DNA of 64,000 nucleotides from Fulvia fulva (GCF_020509005.1 NC_063012.1:10850001-10914000); one strand, 5' to 3'; positions 1-12,817 are shown, counted from the stretch's first letter. Notes: a model not told the origin generated them from the sequence alone. A program made the numbers and translations.

Positions 1-690
1 CGGAAGATATGACACCTCCTGACCACCCTGATACTGGCATGATGCTCTGGTTGACGAATTTGCTGAGTCCGCTCCAGTATGAGAAGGCTCCGGTTGGCAA
101 GTTGGCGATGATTTTCGTAAGGGCTACGTTTGAGTGGTCGTTGTGGACCCAAGGGGCTAGGAAGGCGGCGTAGGGGACTTTTGGGTCCAAGATGTGTCGA
201 AGTCGCGAGAGCATGTTGAGTGAATCTAAAGTGCCAGCACTATGCGAGAGGAGTGAGACGTGCTTAACGCCTAATCGTGCCAGTATGGCAGGTACTGCTT
301 CAAGCCAGACATCGATGCGCTGCTCGATATTCACCGGAGTGGCACCTCCTAGTCCCGGACTGAACGTTGTCAGTACTAGTATTACGGGATCAAGAGGTTA
401 AGGTACCGATCAACACATATCACCCTGACCCCAATCTCGCCCGCCAGCTTGTTGAAGGTAAGAGCTGAATAGCGAGTGTCGAACATTGGTCCAGCGAACA
501 ATACAGCAGGTAGGCTTTCATCCTCGAAGTTTGCCGTGGTTGGGAATGTAAGTCGTAGTCGTTCGTGCTTGTTGTTTGCAGGTAGCCATAACGATTGGTG
601 GTAGTGTCGAGGAGCGAAGAAGCGTACGGCTTCAGAAGTGATGGATGTCGGTGACTGTTCCGTACTTGGGGCCGAAATAGTCTCGGGCAT
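1..690 (-). CDS. alpha/beta hydrolase-fold protein (3' end beyond window)
   Basis: The visible part runs from an ATG at 690 through exon 690..407, a 47-bp intron at 406..360 (donor GTACCT, acceptor CAG) and exon 359..1, which stays open to the window edge. The join gives a continuous CVDRPGLGG segment, followed by the nucleophile-elbow motif LLSHSAG, with serine between two small residues as in alpha/beta hydrolases. Further on, APWVHNDHS resembles a family of fungal single-domain hydrolases of unknown substrate. The frame is open back to an ATG at 1041, but the residues before 690 are low-complexity and unlike the family, so I chose the ATG at 690 just before the FFAPRHYHQSLWLP block. The gene is divergent from RPB3. 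The active-site Asp and His lie outside the window. Family assignment is fairly secure; the substrate is unknown. Confidence 0.72.
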
Positions 691-1187
691 GACTGTTGTG
701 AGTGATACTGTAGAGAATAGAAGGGAAAGACGTGATGTGAAAGGGCAGAGTACTACCATGGATCTTCTCGAGCTGAAAGAAACGGAGGGACTTCCGATAT
801 GCTTCATCGGAGGGATGCTTCGCGCGCCAATGAATTCTCTCTCACATTGCTCCAGTTGGTGATCGGCAGAAGCGTGTCTGTGGCATAGTATGAGCCAGCG
901 CGACATGTGAAGGTTGAGGTTGGTGAATAGAGCGAAGATGCTTTGTTGGGTGGAGGTATAGGAATGCTTGAACACCGTGAGACGGGAAGAGCCGAACAAC
1001 GCGAGGCACGAGACATGAGCTTCACCATTGTTCGACGCCAAAACAACTTCTCCACGACCTCTTCAGACGCTGCCTATCTCATCACCGCCGTCGCCGAATC
1101 TGCTAGAGTCACTTAAGATCGCCGTACCGCCACATATCCACGCACACCTCTACCTACAGACCAGCGCACAATCGCGAGAGAACAAAG

Positions 1188-2337
1188 ATGGATCCGTACG
1201 ATGCATACGGCGGTATGGACACCGAGGAGTCTGGGCCAAAGGTGACAATACGGAATGTAAGATGAGTGACAGCAGGATCAAGTACGCGCATCTCACTGAC
1301 TTGCTCAGGCCGATGCGACGACAATCAAGTTCAACCTCTCCAACACCAGTCTCGCCTTCGCCAACTCCGTACGGCGCGTGATGCTCGCCGAGATACCCAC
1401 AATCGCCATCGACCTCGTCGAAATCGAGAACAACACCTCCGTCCTCGCCGATGAGTTCCTCGCCCACAGATTAGGCCTCGTACCCCTCAGCACAAAAGGC
1501 GTAGACGACATGGTGGATTTCCGCGACTGCACATGCGACGACTACTGCGACAACTGCAGCGTAGTCCTGCGTCTGAACGTAGCCAACCGAAACAGCGACC
1601 AGAACCTCAAAGTCTTCGCGCGGGACCTCTTCGTGGAATCGCAAGCAGGCTACGGCGGTCGCGCGAATGGCGCAAACGGCAGCTCATCAGACGACCTCCC
1701 ACCTCGAGGATCACCAATCCTCAGCGATCAAGCTCAGAAAGGGCCCCTAATATGTCAACTCCGAAAAGGCCAGGAGCTCAAAGTAAAATGCGTAGCAAAG
1801 AAAGGCATCGCAAAAGAGCACGCGAAATGGGCCCCCACAGCAGCGATAGGATTCGAATACGACCCCTGGAACAAGCTACGGCATACGACGCTATGGTACG
1901 AGACGGACGCGAAAGCAGAGTGGCCAGAACCCGAGAAGAACGGACAGTGGGAGGAGAAGCCTGCAGAGGGTGAGCCATTCAACTACCAAGCAGAGCCAAA
2001 CAAATTCTATATCGACCTCGAAGGCACAGGCGTCATGCCGCCCGACCAGATCCTGCACTCGGGGATCCGGGTTCTGCAGAATAAGCTGGCAGGCATCATT
2101 CGAGATCTGAACGCAGGCGCAGACGATCAGAACGGGTATGGAGGCATGAGCCCACAGCAGGGCTACGGCGACGGTGCAGGGACGGCATATGGAGGCGGCG
2201 CGACGGCATATGGTGGACAGACGGCTTACGGACAAACGCCGCAGGACCCGATGTATGGAGGGCAGACACCTGGTTATGGTGGTGGCGCTGGCAGTGTCTA
2301 TGGGCAAGCGACGCCGTATGGACAATCACGATTTTAG
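1188..2337 (+). CDS. RPB3: DNA-directed RNA polymerase II subunit Rpb3
   Basis: Rpb3 is the alpha-like subunit that pairs with Rpb11 to nucleate assembly of nuclear RNA polymerase II. Exons are 1188..1256 and 1309..2337 around a 52-bp intron, giving 365 residues (yeast Rpb3 has 318). The first exon codes for a short acidic lead ending VTIRN. The second opens with the conserved alpha-like block (FNLSNTSLAFANSVRR, then AEIPTIAIDLVEIENN). The zinc loop is clear: Cys at about residues 97, 99, 103 and 106 in CTCDDYCDNC. The extra length is a C-terminal tail of about 70 residues rich in Tyr, Gly and Gln with repeated YGG and TAYG units. The start is set by the in-frame ATG directly upstream of the intron. 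Confidence 0.95.
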
Positions 2338-2859
2338 AAGGATGTGCTTGGATAGCCGCAGAGCAGGAGCGGCGAAAGAGGCGGCGACGATTGTGTAACA
2401 CTATTTCAAGCAACTCATTGAGCGGAGGCGCATGGGCGAGTCGGCCGCATGATTCACTTTTTGATCCTCGCTCAAAAGGAGAAAAGAGCACAGCATCGGC
2501 AGAATATATACCACGATAAAGATGTGAAAGTATGGCCAGCAGTGCCGAACCTGCGAGCTTTAGGGGTTTCAATGAATGGCTCGTGATAACGATGGCTGCG
2601 ACGATAATGACTTTCTCAAACTGGAAGCTTTCTTGACAGTGTTCCAGAGAAATGTAACGAGTCGTCCGTGCGTTGCTGATGCATGATGCGCTTGGGTATA
2701 ACTAAAAAATGTCTTACAAGCAGCCACTCACTACCCACATAGTGTAGCGTCGTGTTGCGAAATCATTCCTCTTGCAATCGCTCGCTCTACCTTACGCCAT
2801 TTCTCCCATGACCCATCGGAAGCTCAGTAAAGATTTACCAGTCGATGTATGTTGCTATC
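2338..2859. other. convergent 3' intergenic region
   Basis: About 520 bp between the convergent RPB3 and GPC1 stop codons. I see no convincing gene; it should contain both 3' UTRs and polyadenylation signals. Confidence 0.6.
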
Positions 2860-4859
2860 TCACGCATTCTTCTTATGCCCATCCGTCCTCGCGCCTTCCA
2901 TATCCTCCGCTGGCGCGACCCCTCCATCGAGAGTTCGTTGCTCTTCTACCATGGGTGTCTGCCCCATGGGGTCATTGTCCAGATCAGCGGACTTGACGGA
3001 CCCATCAAGGAGAGGGGTCTGATCTGTTGATTTGCCCCTCTTATGTAAGTCTATTCCCTGGATGTTCGGTGACTGCTGTTCCGCTGGAGGTCCAAGGTCA
3101 AGAGCTGAGGATAGGCCAACCCCAGCGCCCTCGGATCCTACCGGACCAGCAGGACTCGTCATGGGACTTGCGAGATCTTGGCCGTTGATGTCTGGAGATT
3201 TGGATAATCTGGCAACCTCATTGCGAAGCTGGTTAAGCTCCTTCTCCATCCTCTTCCCAAAAACGTCAATATAATACGTCGCCCCATTCCAACTCGCGTA
3301 GCTGAAAACAAACAGCATGAAGCTCGCACTAGCCCATGGGTACCAAAACCATATCGGACACGGGAGCATCGTGAGGAGGGCGTAGCAGTATTGAATACAC
3401 ATGAAAACGGCCTCTTGCATGCTGTCGGGGAAGGAGAGGACGAATTTCCCGAGGAAGTTGCCGCGGTAGGAGCGGCGGAGCCAGGTGAAGGATGTGGGTC
3501 GGCCGGCGGCGATTTTGGCGCGTTTGCGGATCGTGATGAGGAAGTGGTAGGAGAGTTGCCAGATTGCGTAGGGGAGGGTGGCCCAGATGATCATGTCTTT
3601 GAGGCCGTAGTGTTCGGGTGCTTCGGGGGTGGAGTATTTGATTGTGTGGATGGCGGGGAATTTGTCAAGTTGCATTTGTTTGGGGATGAGGTGGACTAGG
3701 ACGTGGAGAGTGGCGCAGGGCATGATGTGGATGAAGAGGGTTGTGGTCTGGAAGCAGTTAGTGGCGGTCCATTGGATGTTTGATGGCAACGGACTTTGTC
3801 CAAACTGTGGAAGACAAGACTATTCCTCCACATAGCAATAGCCACAGCGTTGTTTCCAAACGCTAAGCAATAGGTGCTGATCAACAGTCGTTTCGATTGT
3901 GGGAAGAACCAGATCGATAGCATCAGAAGCATGTTGACGAAATAGCAGAGATCCGCCAGGAAGTAGTGATATCCTATCTTGTGGTACTTGTACCAGCGGA
4001 GCGGCATGAAGTAGCTGCAATTCGTTAGCATCAACCATACCACCTCGTATATGGGAACTTACATCAGCTGAATCGTATACCAATAGTGGAAGTACTCTGG
4101 GAATGCTCCTATCAGATATGCGGAGATGAAGATGTTGAGGCATGCAGTCACAAACGACACCTTCTCCATCAGCGTGACCGTCTTCGCATCGTTCCATCTC
4201 TTATTCATACGATCCACAGATCTCTTCACGCGACTTCGGTACTTGTCCAGACGCTCCTCCGGACCAGTGCTGACCTGCTTTCTCCACTGCTCTACAAGCA
4301 CGTTCTTACTAGACAACGCCCTCGTAGCGAGCTTCTGTCGCTGCCGCCGAAGCTTCTCTGCGTTGTTGTGGATCGCATCTTGCATCTTCTCCAGGCGCTG
4401 GGGCAGCGCGAGGTTCTCCAGTATGTCGAACATGGTAAGCCGATCGACTGGAGGAAAGTCTCCACTGCCGTAGCCGTCGTAATTGCTATAGCCATCTTGA
4501 GAGCTTGTGCGCGTGAGACCGGGCGTGCCGGGCGTACTAAGTCCGCTCACTGAACCTCCGCCTGCTGTAAGATAGTCCTCTACGATAGGCATGGGTGTGT
4601 CACTAGGTGTACGCGCATGTCCTCTGTTCTGATCGTTGGGTGGCTTGAGGTCTTCCTCCTTGGCCGCGGCCATCTGGTCGAGCTCGGCGGTCATATCGCC
4701 GGTGTTCTTGGTGGGCTTCGCAGGGTGCGGGGCGTCGATGTCTTCGAGGCGGGCAAACGCCTCCAGCTCTTCTTCGGGGATAAGTTCGAGGTAGGAGGAT
4801 CGGTGGCCTGGAAAGTACGGGCGACGGATGGTCTGTTCAGACTTGTAGGTGACTGGCAT
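2860..4859 (-). CDS. GPC1: glycerophosphocholine acyltransferase (Gpc1 family, formerly DUF2838)
   Basis: Gpc1 acylates glycerophosphocholine with acyl-CoA to make lysophosphatidylcholine in a phosphatidylcholine remodelling route, as an integral membrane enzyme. Exons are 4859..4063, 4014..3795 and 3747..2860, giving 634 residues. The two introns are 48 and 47 bp; the second has an unusual donor, GTCCGT, but a good CTAAC branch point and CAG acceptor. The N-terminal ~190 residues are hydrophilic. A basic helical stretch around residues 170-235 then precedes several membrane segments (for example around YWYTIQLIYFMPLRWYK and AVAIAMWRNSLVFHSLDK). The conserved core continues through HIMPCATLHVLVHLIP and FWYPWASASFMLFVFSYASW. 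The C-terminal ~130 residues are hydrophilic and likely disordered. The family match rests on the overall pattern of the membrane core. Confidence 0.9.
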
Positions 4860-5456
4860 TATGGCACTGTCGTCAACACCAACCCAACTCTATACGGAAG
4901 CGCATGTGACCACTCTGTCTGTCGCCTGACGTCGTGGAATGCGCAGTAATAAATGCTTACAGGACTTGTGTAGTGTTGAACATCAAAGTCTCTCCCCAGG
5001 TTGAATCAAGCTCAATAGATCTAGCACTTCCACGATCTCAACTTGGTCACCGCAGATCTTCCAGCACCAAGCGCAAGGCCGACTGTGACGAGTTCGGTGC
5101 TGGTGTTGCTGCTCGATGCATCTCAGGCACACGTCAGTAGTGAGAAGACGAGCGACAACGTTCCGACAAGCACATGGCTTATTGGCTCTGAGCATGACGC
5201 ACCGACGCTGAACCTTGTCTGAAGCATGCTTAATCAGCGTTGTCAGAGGGCAGGCGCGTCTCTACGCGTTTCTTGGTCGTGCTTGCGACTTTCCCCACTA
5301 TCGCAGAAACAACATCGTCCAAGTGGTTATCTGTTGACGAGAAGTGGCGTCGCGGGCGTCAATGTCGCATCGAGTATCCTAGCGCGCATATCTCTACTGG
5401 CGACCACTCCAAGGACAACACCGCCACCGTAACGGTCACCGTCGAAACGCGACACA
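4860..5456. promoter_or_regulatory. divergent promoter region, GPC1 / SMC1
   Basis: About 600 bp between the start codons of the divergent GPC1 and SMC1 genes. It must hold both promoters and 5' UTRs. Several short upstream ATGs precede the SMC1 start, including one at 5226. I cannot identify a specific binding site. Confidence 0.5.
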
Positions 5457-8400
5457 ATGGGGAAACTGCTCGCGTTGGAGCTATACAACTTCAAGTCATA
5501 CAAGGGCCATCATGTCTTGCAGTTCGGCGACAGCTACTTCACGTCCATCATCGGGCCCAATGGATCTGGCAAGTCCAATTCCATGGACGCCATCTCCTTC
5601 GTGCTGGGCATCAAGTCGTCTCATCTGAGATCGTCTCACCTAAAGGATTTGGTCTACCGCGGTCGGGTACTGAAGCATTCCAAGATTAACGCTGATGGAA
5701 CTGCGACGGACGACGCGCCGAATGGCCCGATCAATGGAGACGCCACCCAAGGCGCAGACGAGGACGAGGAGGTGGTGGACACACAGGCCAGCAGCCAGCG
5801 CAATGACCCACAGACTGCGTGGGTCATGGCTGTGTATGAGGATGACGCTGGTGAGGAACAACGCTGGAAGCGCAGTATCACTGCGAGTGGCCAATCCGAG
5901 TATCGCATCAACAACAAACCTGTTTCAGCCAAGGCGTACAACGAAGCTCTAGAGGCAGAGAACATCTTGATCAAGGCGCGCAACTTCCTTGTCTTCCAGG
6001 GTGATGTTGAGGCTATCGCATCGCAATCACCCAAGGACCTGACGCGCCTGATAGAGCAGATCAGTGGCTCGCTGGAGTACAAAGCAGACTATGAGAGACT
6101 GAAGCAGGAGAATGAGGCAGCTGCGGAGGAACAAAATTACAAGGTCTCACAACGCCGCGGCGTAAGGGGAGAAGTCGCGCAATACAAGGAGCAGAAGGAC
6201 GAACTTGACAGGTTCGAGCAGACACGCGACGAGAAAGACCAAGCAATCGTCACACACGTGCTGTGGAAGCTCTTCCATTTCCAGCGTACGATCGAAGACA
6301 GCACAGCGGAAATTCAGAAGCATCAGGCCGAGCTGAAAGAGTTCAGACGTAATGTGCAGAAGTTCCAGGACCGTCTCGATGCCGCGAAGCAGGAGCAAGC
6401 CAAGGCTGGTCGTGAAGTCGACAAGTGCAAGCGCGAGATCAAGCGAAAGGAGAAGGAGATTGAGGAAAAGGACAACGCGCTGGTGCCGGTTGACGAGAAG
6501 CTTTCGATTCATTCTGCCAACATGAAAAAGTACGAGGCACGCATCAACGAGATTACGAAGGAACGAGAGACACAACAACAGGCCGCGAACAAGATGCAGA
6601 AAGATCTCAAAACTGTACAGACTGCGCAAGAGCGCTGGGAGAAGGAGTGGAAAGCTCAGCAGCAGAAAGCTGGACGCGAACTCACTGACCAGGATCTCAA
6701 AGAGAAAGAGCGGCTGATGCAAGAGCTCTACAAGCGGACGGGTTCTGATCAGAGCAAAATCGACACCATCAATCGTCAACTCAAAGCGGACGAGGAGACT
6801 GTCAAGTCTCTCAAGACAAAGCTCGATAGCACCGAAAAGATTGCATCCAACCTAGAGGACGAAATCAGCAGTCTGCAACAGAGGCGAAGTGATGTTCAGC
6901 GCACCGTGAAGACTACTAGCAAAGAGATGGAGGCCAAGAAGGTTGCTATCAACACGATTATCAGCGACCGAGATCGAACACGGCAGAAGTGGCGTGAGCT
7001 CGATGAGAAATTGCAAAAGTGTCTCGAGAGTCTTGACGAGGCCAGAGGTTACCAAAGAGAGACGAACAAGGAGAGAGAGCAGCGAGAACGAATCAATTCG
7101 CTCAAGCGCATCTACCCCGGCGTCCGTGGTATGCTCGGCAGTCTATGTCGGCCGAAGCAGAAGAAGTACGAAACCGCCGTATCAACAGTGCTGGGCCGTC
7201 ACTACGAGTCGATTGTCGTCGACTCTGAGAGGACTGCCCAGGACTGCATTGCCCACCTGAAAGCATCACGAGGTGGCCAGGCAACCTTCCTTCCACTGGA
7301 TAGCATCATTCATCAGCAGCCCAATGCGAACCTCCGTGGGATGCATCAAGGCATGCGCTTGGCCATTGATACAATGGACTACGACACGAACTACGAGCGT
7401 GCCATGAGCTTCGCTTGTGGAAATGCCATCGTCACCGACACCGTTGCCATTGCCAAGAACCTGGTCTACAATCGAAATGTTGACGCCAAGGCGGTCACCC
7501 TTGATGGCACCATAATACACAAGGGCGGCAACATGACCGGAGGAGAAGGCAAGCACGACAAGCAGCGAAGATTTGACGATGCGCATGTCGAGACATTGCA
7601 GCAGTTATCCGAGAAACTCCGAGCTGAAATCGATGAACTGCCCAAGGGACACAAGCGCCAGGCTGAGGAAGAGACACTGCGTTCAGAGCTTACTGGTCTT
7701 GAAGCCAAGCTTGCATATGCACAGGAAGAGCTGAAGACGCTTGATCGAAATATCGAGAGCAAGACTCGCGAGCTTCAACACTTCAAGGATCAGGTTTCTG
7801 ACACCAGCAAGCGGTACAAGGATCAATCCAGTGGTGTTGAGAAGCTTCGACAATCGCTCGAGGAGCACACATCCTCTGTCGCAGAGGTTGAAGACGAAGT
7901 GTTCGGCGCGTTTTGTCAGCGGCTCGGATACGAGAGCATCCGGGAGTACGAACTGCAACAAGGCGCACTGCAGGAAGAGGCTCAGGAGAAGAGGCGAGAA
8001 TTCAAGAGCCAGATCTCCCGACTTACCAATCAACTCGCGCTGGAGAAGCAGAGGTTGCAGAGCACCGAGGCGAGACTTAAGGCCATTCAGACACAGAGCA
8101 AGCGCGATGAGGACTTGGTAGCCGCACTTCAAGCTCAGCGCGAGGAGATTGTCGGCGAACGCGAAGATCTGGAGGGAGAAGTCGAGGAGCTAAACGCGAA
8201 GCTCGAAGAACTCGATAACGCGTTCAAAGAGCGAGGCGTGAAGACAGAAGAAGCACGTACAGAGCTCGCGAAGAAAAGCAAAGGCCAAGAAAAGACCATC
8301 AAGGAGATCACCATTCTCGAGAGCGAGGTACAAAAGGCAAGCTCATCGCGGTACAGTACTCTCCGAACGTGCAAAGTCGAGAACATCACGCTACCACTCG

Positions 8401-9318
8401 AGCGGGGAAGTCGAAAGGTTGACGCACTGCCAATGGAGGAGTCTGCCATCGAGGAAGATGAAGACTCCATGGACGTCGATGACGATGAAGGTGCTTCCGC
8501 ACTTCGCGTGAACGACTATGGTATTCAGATCAGCTTCGAAGACCTGGAGGACGACCTGAAGGAAGACGACAGCGAAGAGTGCGAAACTGGTCTCGCCGAG
8601 AAGATCACCAACCTGCAGTCTGCCCTCGACAAGATGGCGCCCAATATGCGCTCTGCAGAACGCCTGGAAGCCACAGAAGCTCGCCTGGACACCTACGAAC
8701 AAGAATTCCAGCAGGCCACCAACGCGGCAAAGAAGTCGAGCAAGGCGTTCAATGCTGTAAAGACCAAGCGCAGCGAGACCTTCACCAAGGCATTCCAGCA
8801 CATTTCGAAACAAATCAGCTTGGTCTACAAGGAGCTCACCAAAACCCCATCCTTCCCGCTCGGTGGCACTGCATCCCTGGATGTCGAAGACGACGAAGAG
8901 CCATATCTGGCCGGAGTGAAGTACCACGCTATGCCACCTCTCAAGCGATTCCGTGATATGGAGCATCTTTCTGGAGGAGAGAAGACGATGGCGGCTCTGG
9001 CTTTGCTCTTCGCAGTACACACCTACGCGCCTAGTCCTTTCTTCGTGCTGGACGAGGTTGATGCTGCGCTCGATCATGCCAACACTACGCAGCTGGCGCA
9101 GTACGTCCGAGAGCATGCTGGACCGGGTATGCAGTTTGTAGTGATTTCGCTCAAGACTGGTCTGTTCCAGAATAGTGAGACGTTGGTGGGGATTATGAGG
9201 GATCAGGCGGTGAATAGTTCGAGGGCTTTGACGTTGGATGTAAGTGCCATCCACTCCTCTAATGGTGAAGATATTGTGCTAATCATCATTACAGCTACGA
9301 AAGTACCAAGTCGTCTAA
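5457..9318 (+). CDS. SMC1: cohesin subunit Smc1 (SMC ATPase)
   Basis: Smc1 pairs with Smc3 in cohesin, holding sister chromatids together and extruding loops in the nucleus. Exons are 5457..9239 and 9295..9318 with a 55-bp intron just before the last eight codons (LRKYQVV and stop), giving 1268 residues. The N-terminal Walker A is GPNGSGKSN at about residues 33-41. A long coiled coil follows, and a hinge around residues 550-680 includes GVRGMLGSLCRP and TAVSTVLGRHYESIVVD. A second coiled coil comes next, then an ABC signature LSGGEKTMAALALLFAVH near 1171 and a Walker B FFVLDEVDAALDHAN near 1197. Two acidic insertions stand out: one in the head domain after residue 80 (DEDEEVV) and one near residue 1005 (EEDEDSMDVDDDEG), both likely flexible loops. 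Confidence 0.97.
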
Positions 9319-11473
9319 CTGGTCGATGAAAGAGGCGGGAATGGCACTCGCATGAGGGTTTCGTTCCTCGGCACAGCGATTGCCAGTACGCTGCGCGGCG
9401 CACAGGGCCGAGTATAAAGCTCGTGCCGTATGTATGTATGTATGTATATTGCTCCCCAAAGACAACCACGTGAGGTCTGCTCGCGCTACCTTACCACACT
9501 GTGACTCTCGTACCTCGTGAGACTTTCTCCAGATGCACTACGCTTCGACACAGGCACGGACCGCTGCGTTGTCTAGCCTCTGATGACAATGCACGTGCTG
9601 GGATGAGGTCTATCGCCCTCGCAGGGATGTCCATACCATTGTGTGGCGCTGTGAAACTGATGATCCGCTCGGGTTCATGACAGGGCAGTGTGAAACCTCA
9701 ACGATATCCACTACAGTCCTGGATTGATCGCTGTTGCCGGTGTTGTCGGGTTTGCCAACAGTGGTTCTGCGAGCTTGCTGTGGTATGAAGAGGAAGGGAG
9801 ATGCCGGGACTTTTTAAAGCTGCGTCAGAGGCGCTGTCAATCAATATATTGAAGTGGGTAGCAGCTCAGGGATGATTGCGAATTTTTTCGCGTGGGTTGG
9901 AGGCGAGGTTCCGAGTTCTTGGGAGAGGTGATCAATTTGCGGCCCGTGATGGGGCAGCGGTGTGGAGGTGGAGGTGTTTGTTGTCGATGTTGTAGCGCCT
10001 ATTCCGTTGCTACCGCTAGAAGAGATTCAAATATTGTGCTGTACAGCACCTACACGCGCTCGGATGGAAGAGTGAGTTGTAGACCTCAACGGCAATGCAG
10101 ACCAAGCGACTCGCCGTTGTGATCTGCAGCATCTAGAGCTTCCGGTCGCGATTGCTATCGTGGCTCGTGCATCTGAGGATGCTCGAGAGGTGGACTCTCA
10201 CACTCCACCAGTGTTTGAAGACTTGGCATGAATTGATTCGGTAGTGCTTGTTAGTCGAGTCGACTTGGAGCAATCTCAAGGCCCCATGGTACCAGCAGCA
10301 GCACCTTCAGTCGTGTCCCGTGTGATGCAGCGATTCCATGACGAGTGTCCGAGTCGTGGTAGCAGTAATTTGCATCTGTGCAGTTGCCAAAAGTGACTCC
10401 AGATCAACGCATATTGGGGCTAATGCACGCGGTGGTGGGACCTGCAGTAGAGCGTCTTCCAGCACTTCTCGTCGGGAACGACTTCCACATCGAAGGAGGC
10501 GTCACCTCTCTCTATAAGCAACTCGATAGGCAATGTTTATGAACACCACAACCTGACATGAAAGTCAACAGAGTTTGTATCGAAAGAGATGAAGGGCGGT
10601 GCTCTTAGCCACACGAACCGGAGGACGCTGTGCCAGTGGGCTCGGGCGGGCATGTCGGGCGTCGATCTGAGCTGAGTCGTATCAGGGAAAGTGCCAGGGG
10701 GACTGACTTCTAGCCTCATGCACGCTCACCTCTAGCGACTTGCATCCCAGCACAGAGTCACGATATGGCAGTGAGTGATTGGATCATCGTCGCCGTTGCA
10801 CAGGACGCGGTACACGTTGCCGCGACCGAGATTTTGCAGACGAACCACAACTGCCCGAACGGCGGTGGAGTGGGAACTTGTCTGGGCTGTGGCTTGTGGA
10901 GACGAGGGTGTTTGCCGGATTGAGCTGGGGAGAGGAATCATATGGTGATGTGAATGCCGTAGCTGCCGATGGCAGATCGTCAATGGTAGCGTATGTGAAC
11001 AAAGACGAGATCTGGAGGATATTCCCACAGCAAGGATAGTCGGCACGATAATGATGGAGACGAACAAGCCATCTGATGTGCACGTCGCCAAAAGCAGCGC
11101 CACAGCTGCAGCAAACCGGGGTGGGTTGCTGCTATAGCGTTAAGCTCAACCTTGCTCGACGGTGTGAACGTTTGTTTGAGCGCCACGCCACGCCCCGACG
11201 AGCTCTCCGTGTGTGTGATAGTCGGCCGATATGCCAACGCCAACGCCTTCTCTTCTGGCCTTGCACGCCTTGTCTCACCTGCGGTGCATGGGAGCGTTTT
11301 GCGTTCTCACTGCACAGGCACACCAGGTTCCTTCTTACAGTACCAGTCGCTCCTTTGCAACTTACTACGGACGCTGTGAAGCGTTGCGCACGCTCTCTGG
11401 TCCTTGAGCTTTCTTTCGCTTCTGGATACGCCGTTTCTTGGATTGTTGGTTGTCTTTGTGCGGGTTTTGGGAA
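9319..11473. other. long intergenic region, no convincing gene
   Basis: About 2.15 kb between SMC1 and the next plus-strand gene. Open frames here are short, Arg/Ser/His-rich and unlike any family I know. A short TATG tandem repeat lies near 9428-9446. The last few hundred bases are likely promoter and 5' leader of the gene starting at 11474. I see no RNA gene. Confidence 0.45.
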
Positions 11474-12509
11474 ATGGACTCTTCGCATGTACGTTTTGAC
11501 CTCTGATGTCGTCCAAGGACGTGACGTGCGACGTTTCGCTGCGGTGGAGTACCATGGCCTGGCTGGCTGGCATATTGAGCATATCATAGCATGGAAGCTG
11601 GAGCTTCAATCAGTATCGTATGGTCGTACTAACATCGCCTTCCCACAGCGTGAGCCGCAACGGCTATCAGCTCTATACCAATACCACAACGCCCCCGAGG
11701 TCGCACCGGCACATGGCTTGGAGTACGACGACACCATCTACCCTTCCTCCGACAAGTACCCAGTAGTACGCGAAAGAGCATTCAGCGGATCGGGCAAATA
11801 TGGCTTCTCAAACAACAACCACCCACCCATGATCATCTTTGGCATGAAAGTACGGACGTTCCTGCTAGTAGCATCAGTCATGACAATAGTCGTTGTTGGT
11901 GCAGCAGTAGGCGGAGCAGTAGGAGGACAGCAATTACGAGAGAACCAGGCTCAGACGCAGAATGTCTAGTAAGTGCAGTTGCAGCCTCGCAGCTTCCTAA
12001 AGAGGTCACATTCCTCAGATCATGCAAGGCAGGAACTGACCTCACCTCACAGCACAAACGGCACAAACTCCCCAGCAACACCCCCCTCCTCAGCCTCCTC
12101 CTCCCCCAGCTCCACCTTCACCGCCGCAATCCCGACTTACACCCCCCTCTCCGACTGCCCCCAATCCAACGGCACCTCCTACACCAGCGCCTTCGCCCAA
12201 GGCTCCTCGGGCGACGTCCCCTCCCACGCGGGCCTCCACTTCACAAAATACTGCGACCTCTCCAACCCGCTCGGTTCCAACGGATCTCAACGCATCGCCG
12301 AAGCATTCGTCTACAGTTTCAGCGATTGCGTGGAAGTCTGCGCGGGGTACAATTTCTGGAATAATGGAGGCAATTGTACTGTGGCGGTGTATCAGAGTGG
12401 GGGAGGCAGGCCGGGGAATTGTTGGGTGGGTTATGCGGGACAGGTGGAGGTGGGAGAGTTGAAGGTTGTGCAGGGGACTGATGTGGCGGTGCTGGATTCG
12501 AGTACCTGA
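11474..12509 (+). CDS. single-pass membrane protein with Cys-rich PAN/apple-like extracellular domain
   Basis: Predicted exons are 11474..11488 (15 bp, MDSSH), 11649..11968 and 12053..12509, giving 263 residues; introns are 160 and 84 bp. The first intron ends in a textbook GTACTAACATCGCCTTCCCACAG. The N-terminal ~85 residues are soluble with an APEVAP motif common in this type of fungal protein. One transmembrane helix follows (RTFLLVASVMTIVVVGAAVGG, about residues 83-104). Next is a Ser/Thr/Pro-rich stalk and a C-terminal domain with cysteines in CPQSNG, KYCDL, DCVEVC, NCTVAV and GNCWVG, a spacing like PAN/apple modules. Type II topology with the Cys domain outside is inferred. The tiny first exon is supported by phase and signals, but RNA would be needed to confirm it. 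The function is unknown; adhesion or carbohydrate binding would be a guess. Confidence 0.75.
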
Positions 12510-12817
12510 TTGGGGTGGTTAATGTATAGAATACCCTTGAGTGTGGATTGAGTGAAATAGATATAAACAGTAACGGCGGAACGACAGGAATTGATTTTGG
12601 GGATTGTTTGGGTATTAAAAAGAGCGGTGGCGTTTTGAGGCGAATTGATATATGGTCGATGCGATACGTCTGCCTCCGACTGGATATGGCAATTTTCTTG
12701 TGTAGAAATCGATTATGTGGCAAAGACAGGAAGGACGGATCCCAGGACATCGTTGTTCTTCTAGATACTGAGGAGGATTCCTGGCATGGTACGAAAAAAA
12801 TACCACGCCAAGCTCTG
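12510..12817. other. convergent 3' intergenic region
   Basis: About 300 bp between converging stop codons; nothing recognisable beyond presumed 3' UTRs. Confidence 0.5.

Noticed and set aside
8391..9254. 287-codon minus-strand frame
   Set aside because: Antisense shadow of the SMC1 head domain.
10732..11103. 123-codon minus-strand frame with a hydrophobic start
   Set aside because: Composition is random-like after the first 30 residues, and overlapping frames on both strands look equally open.
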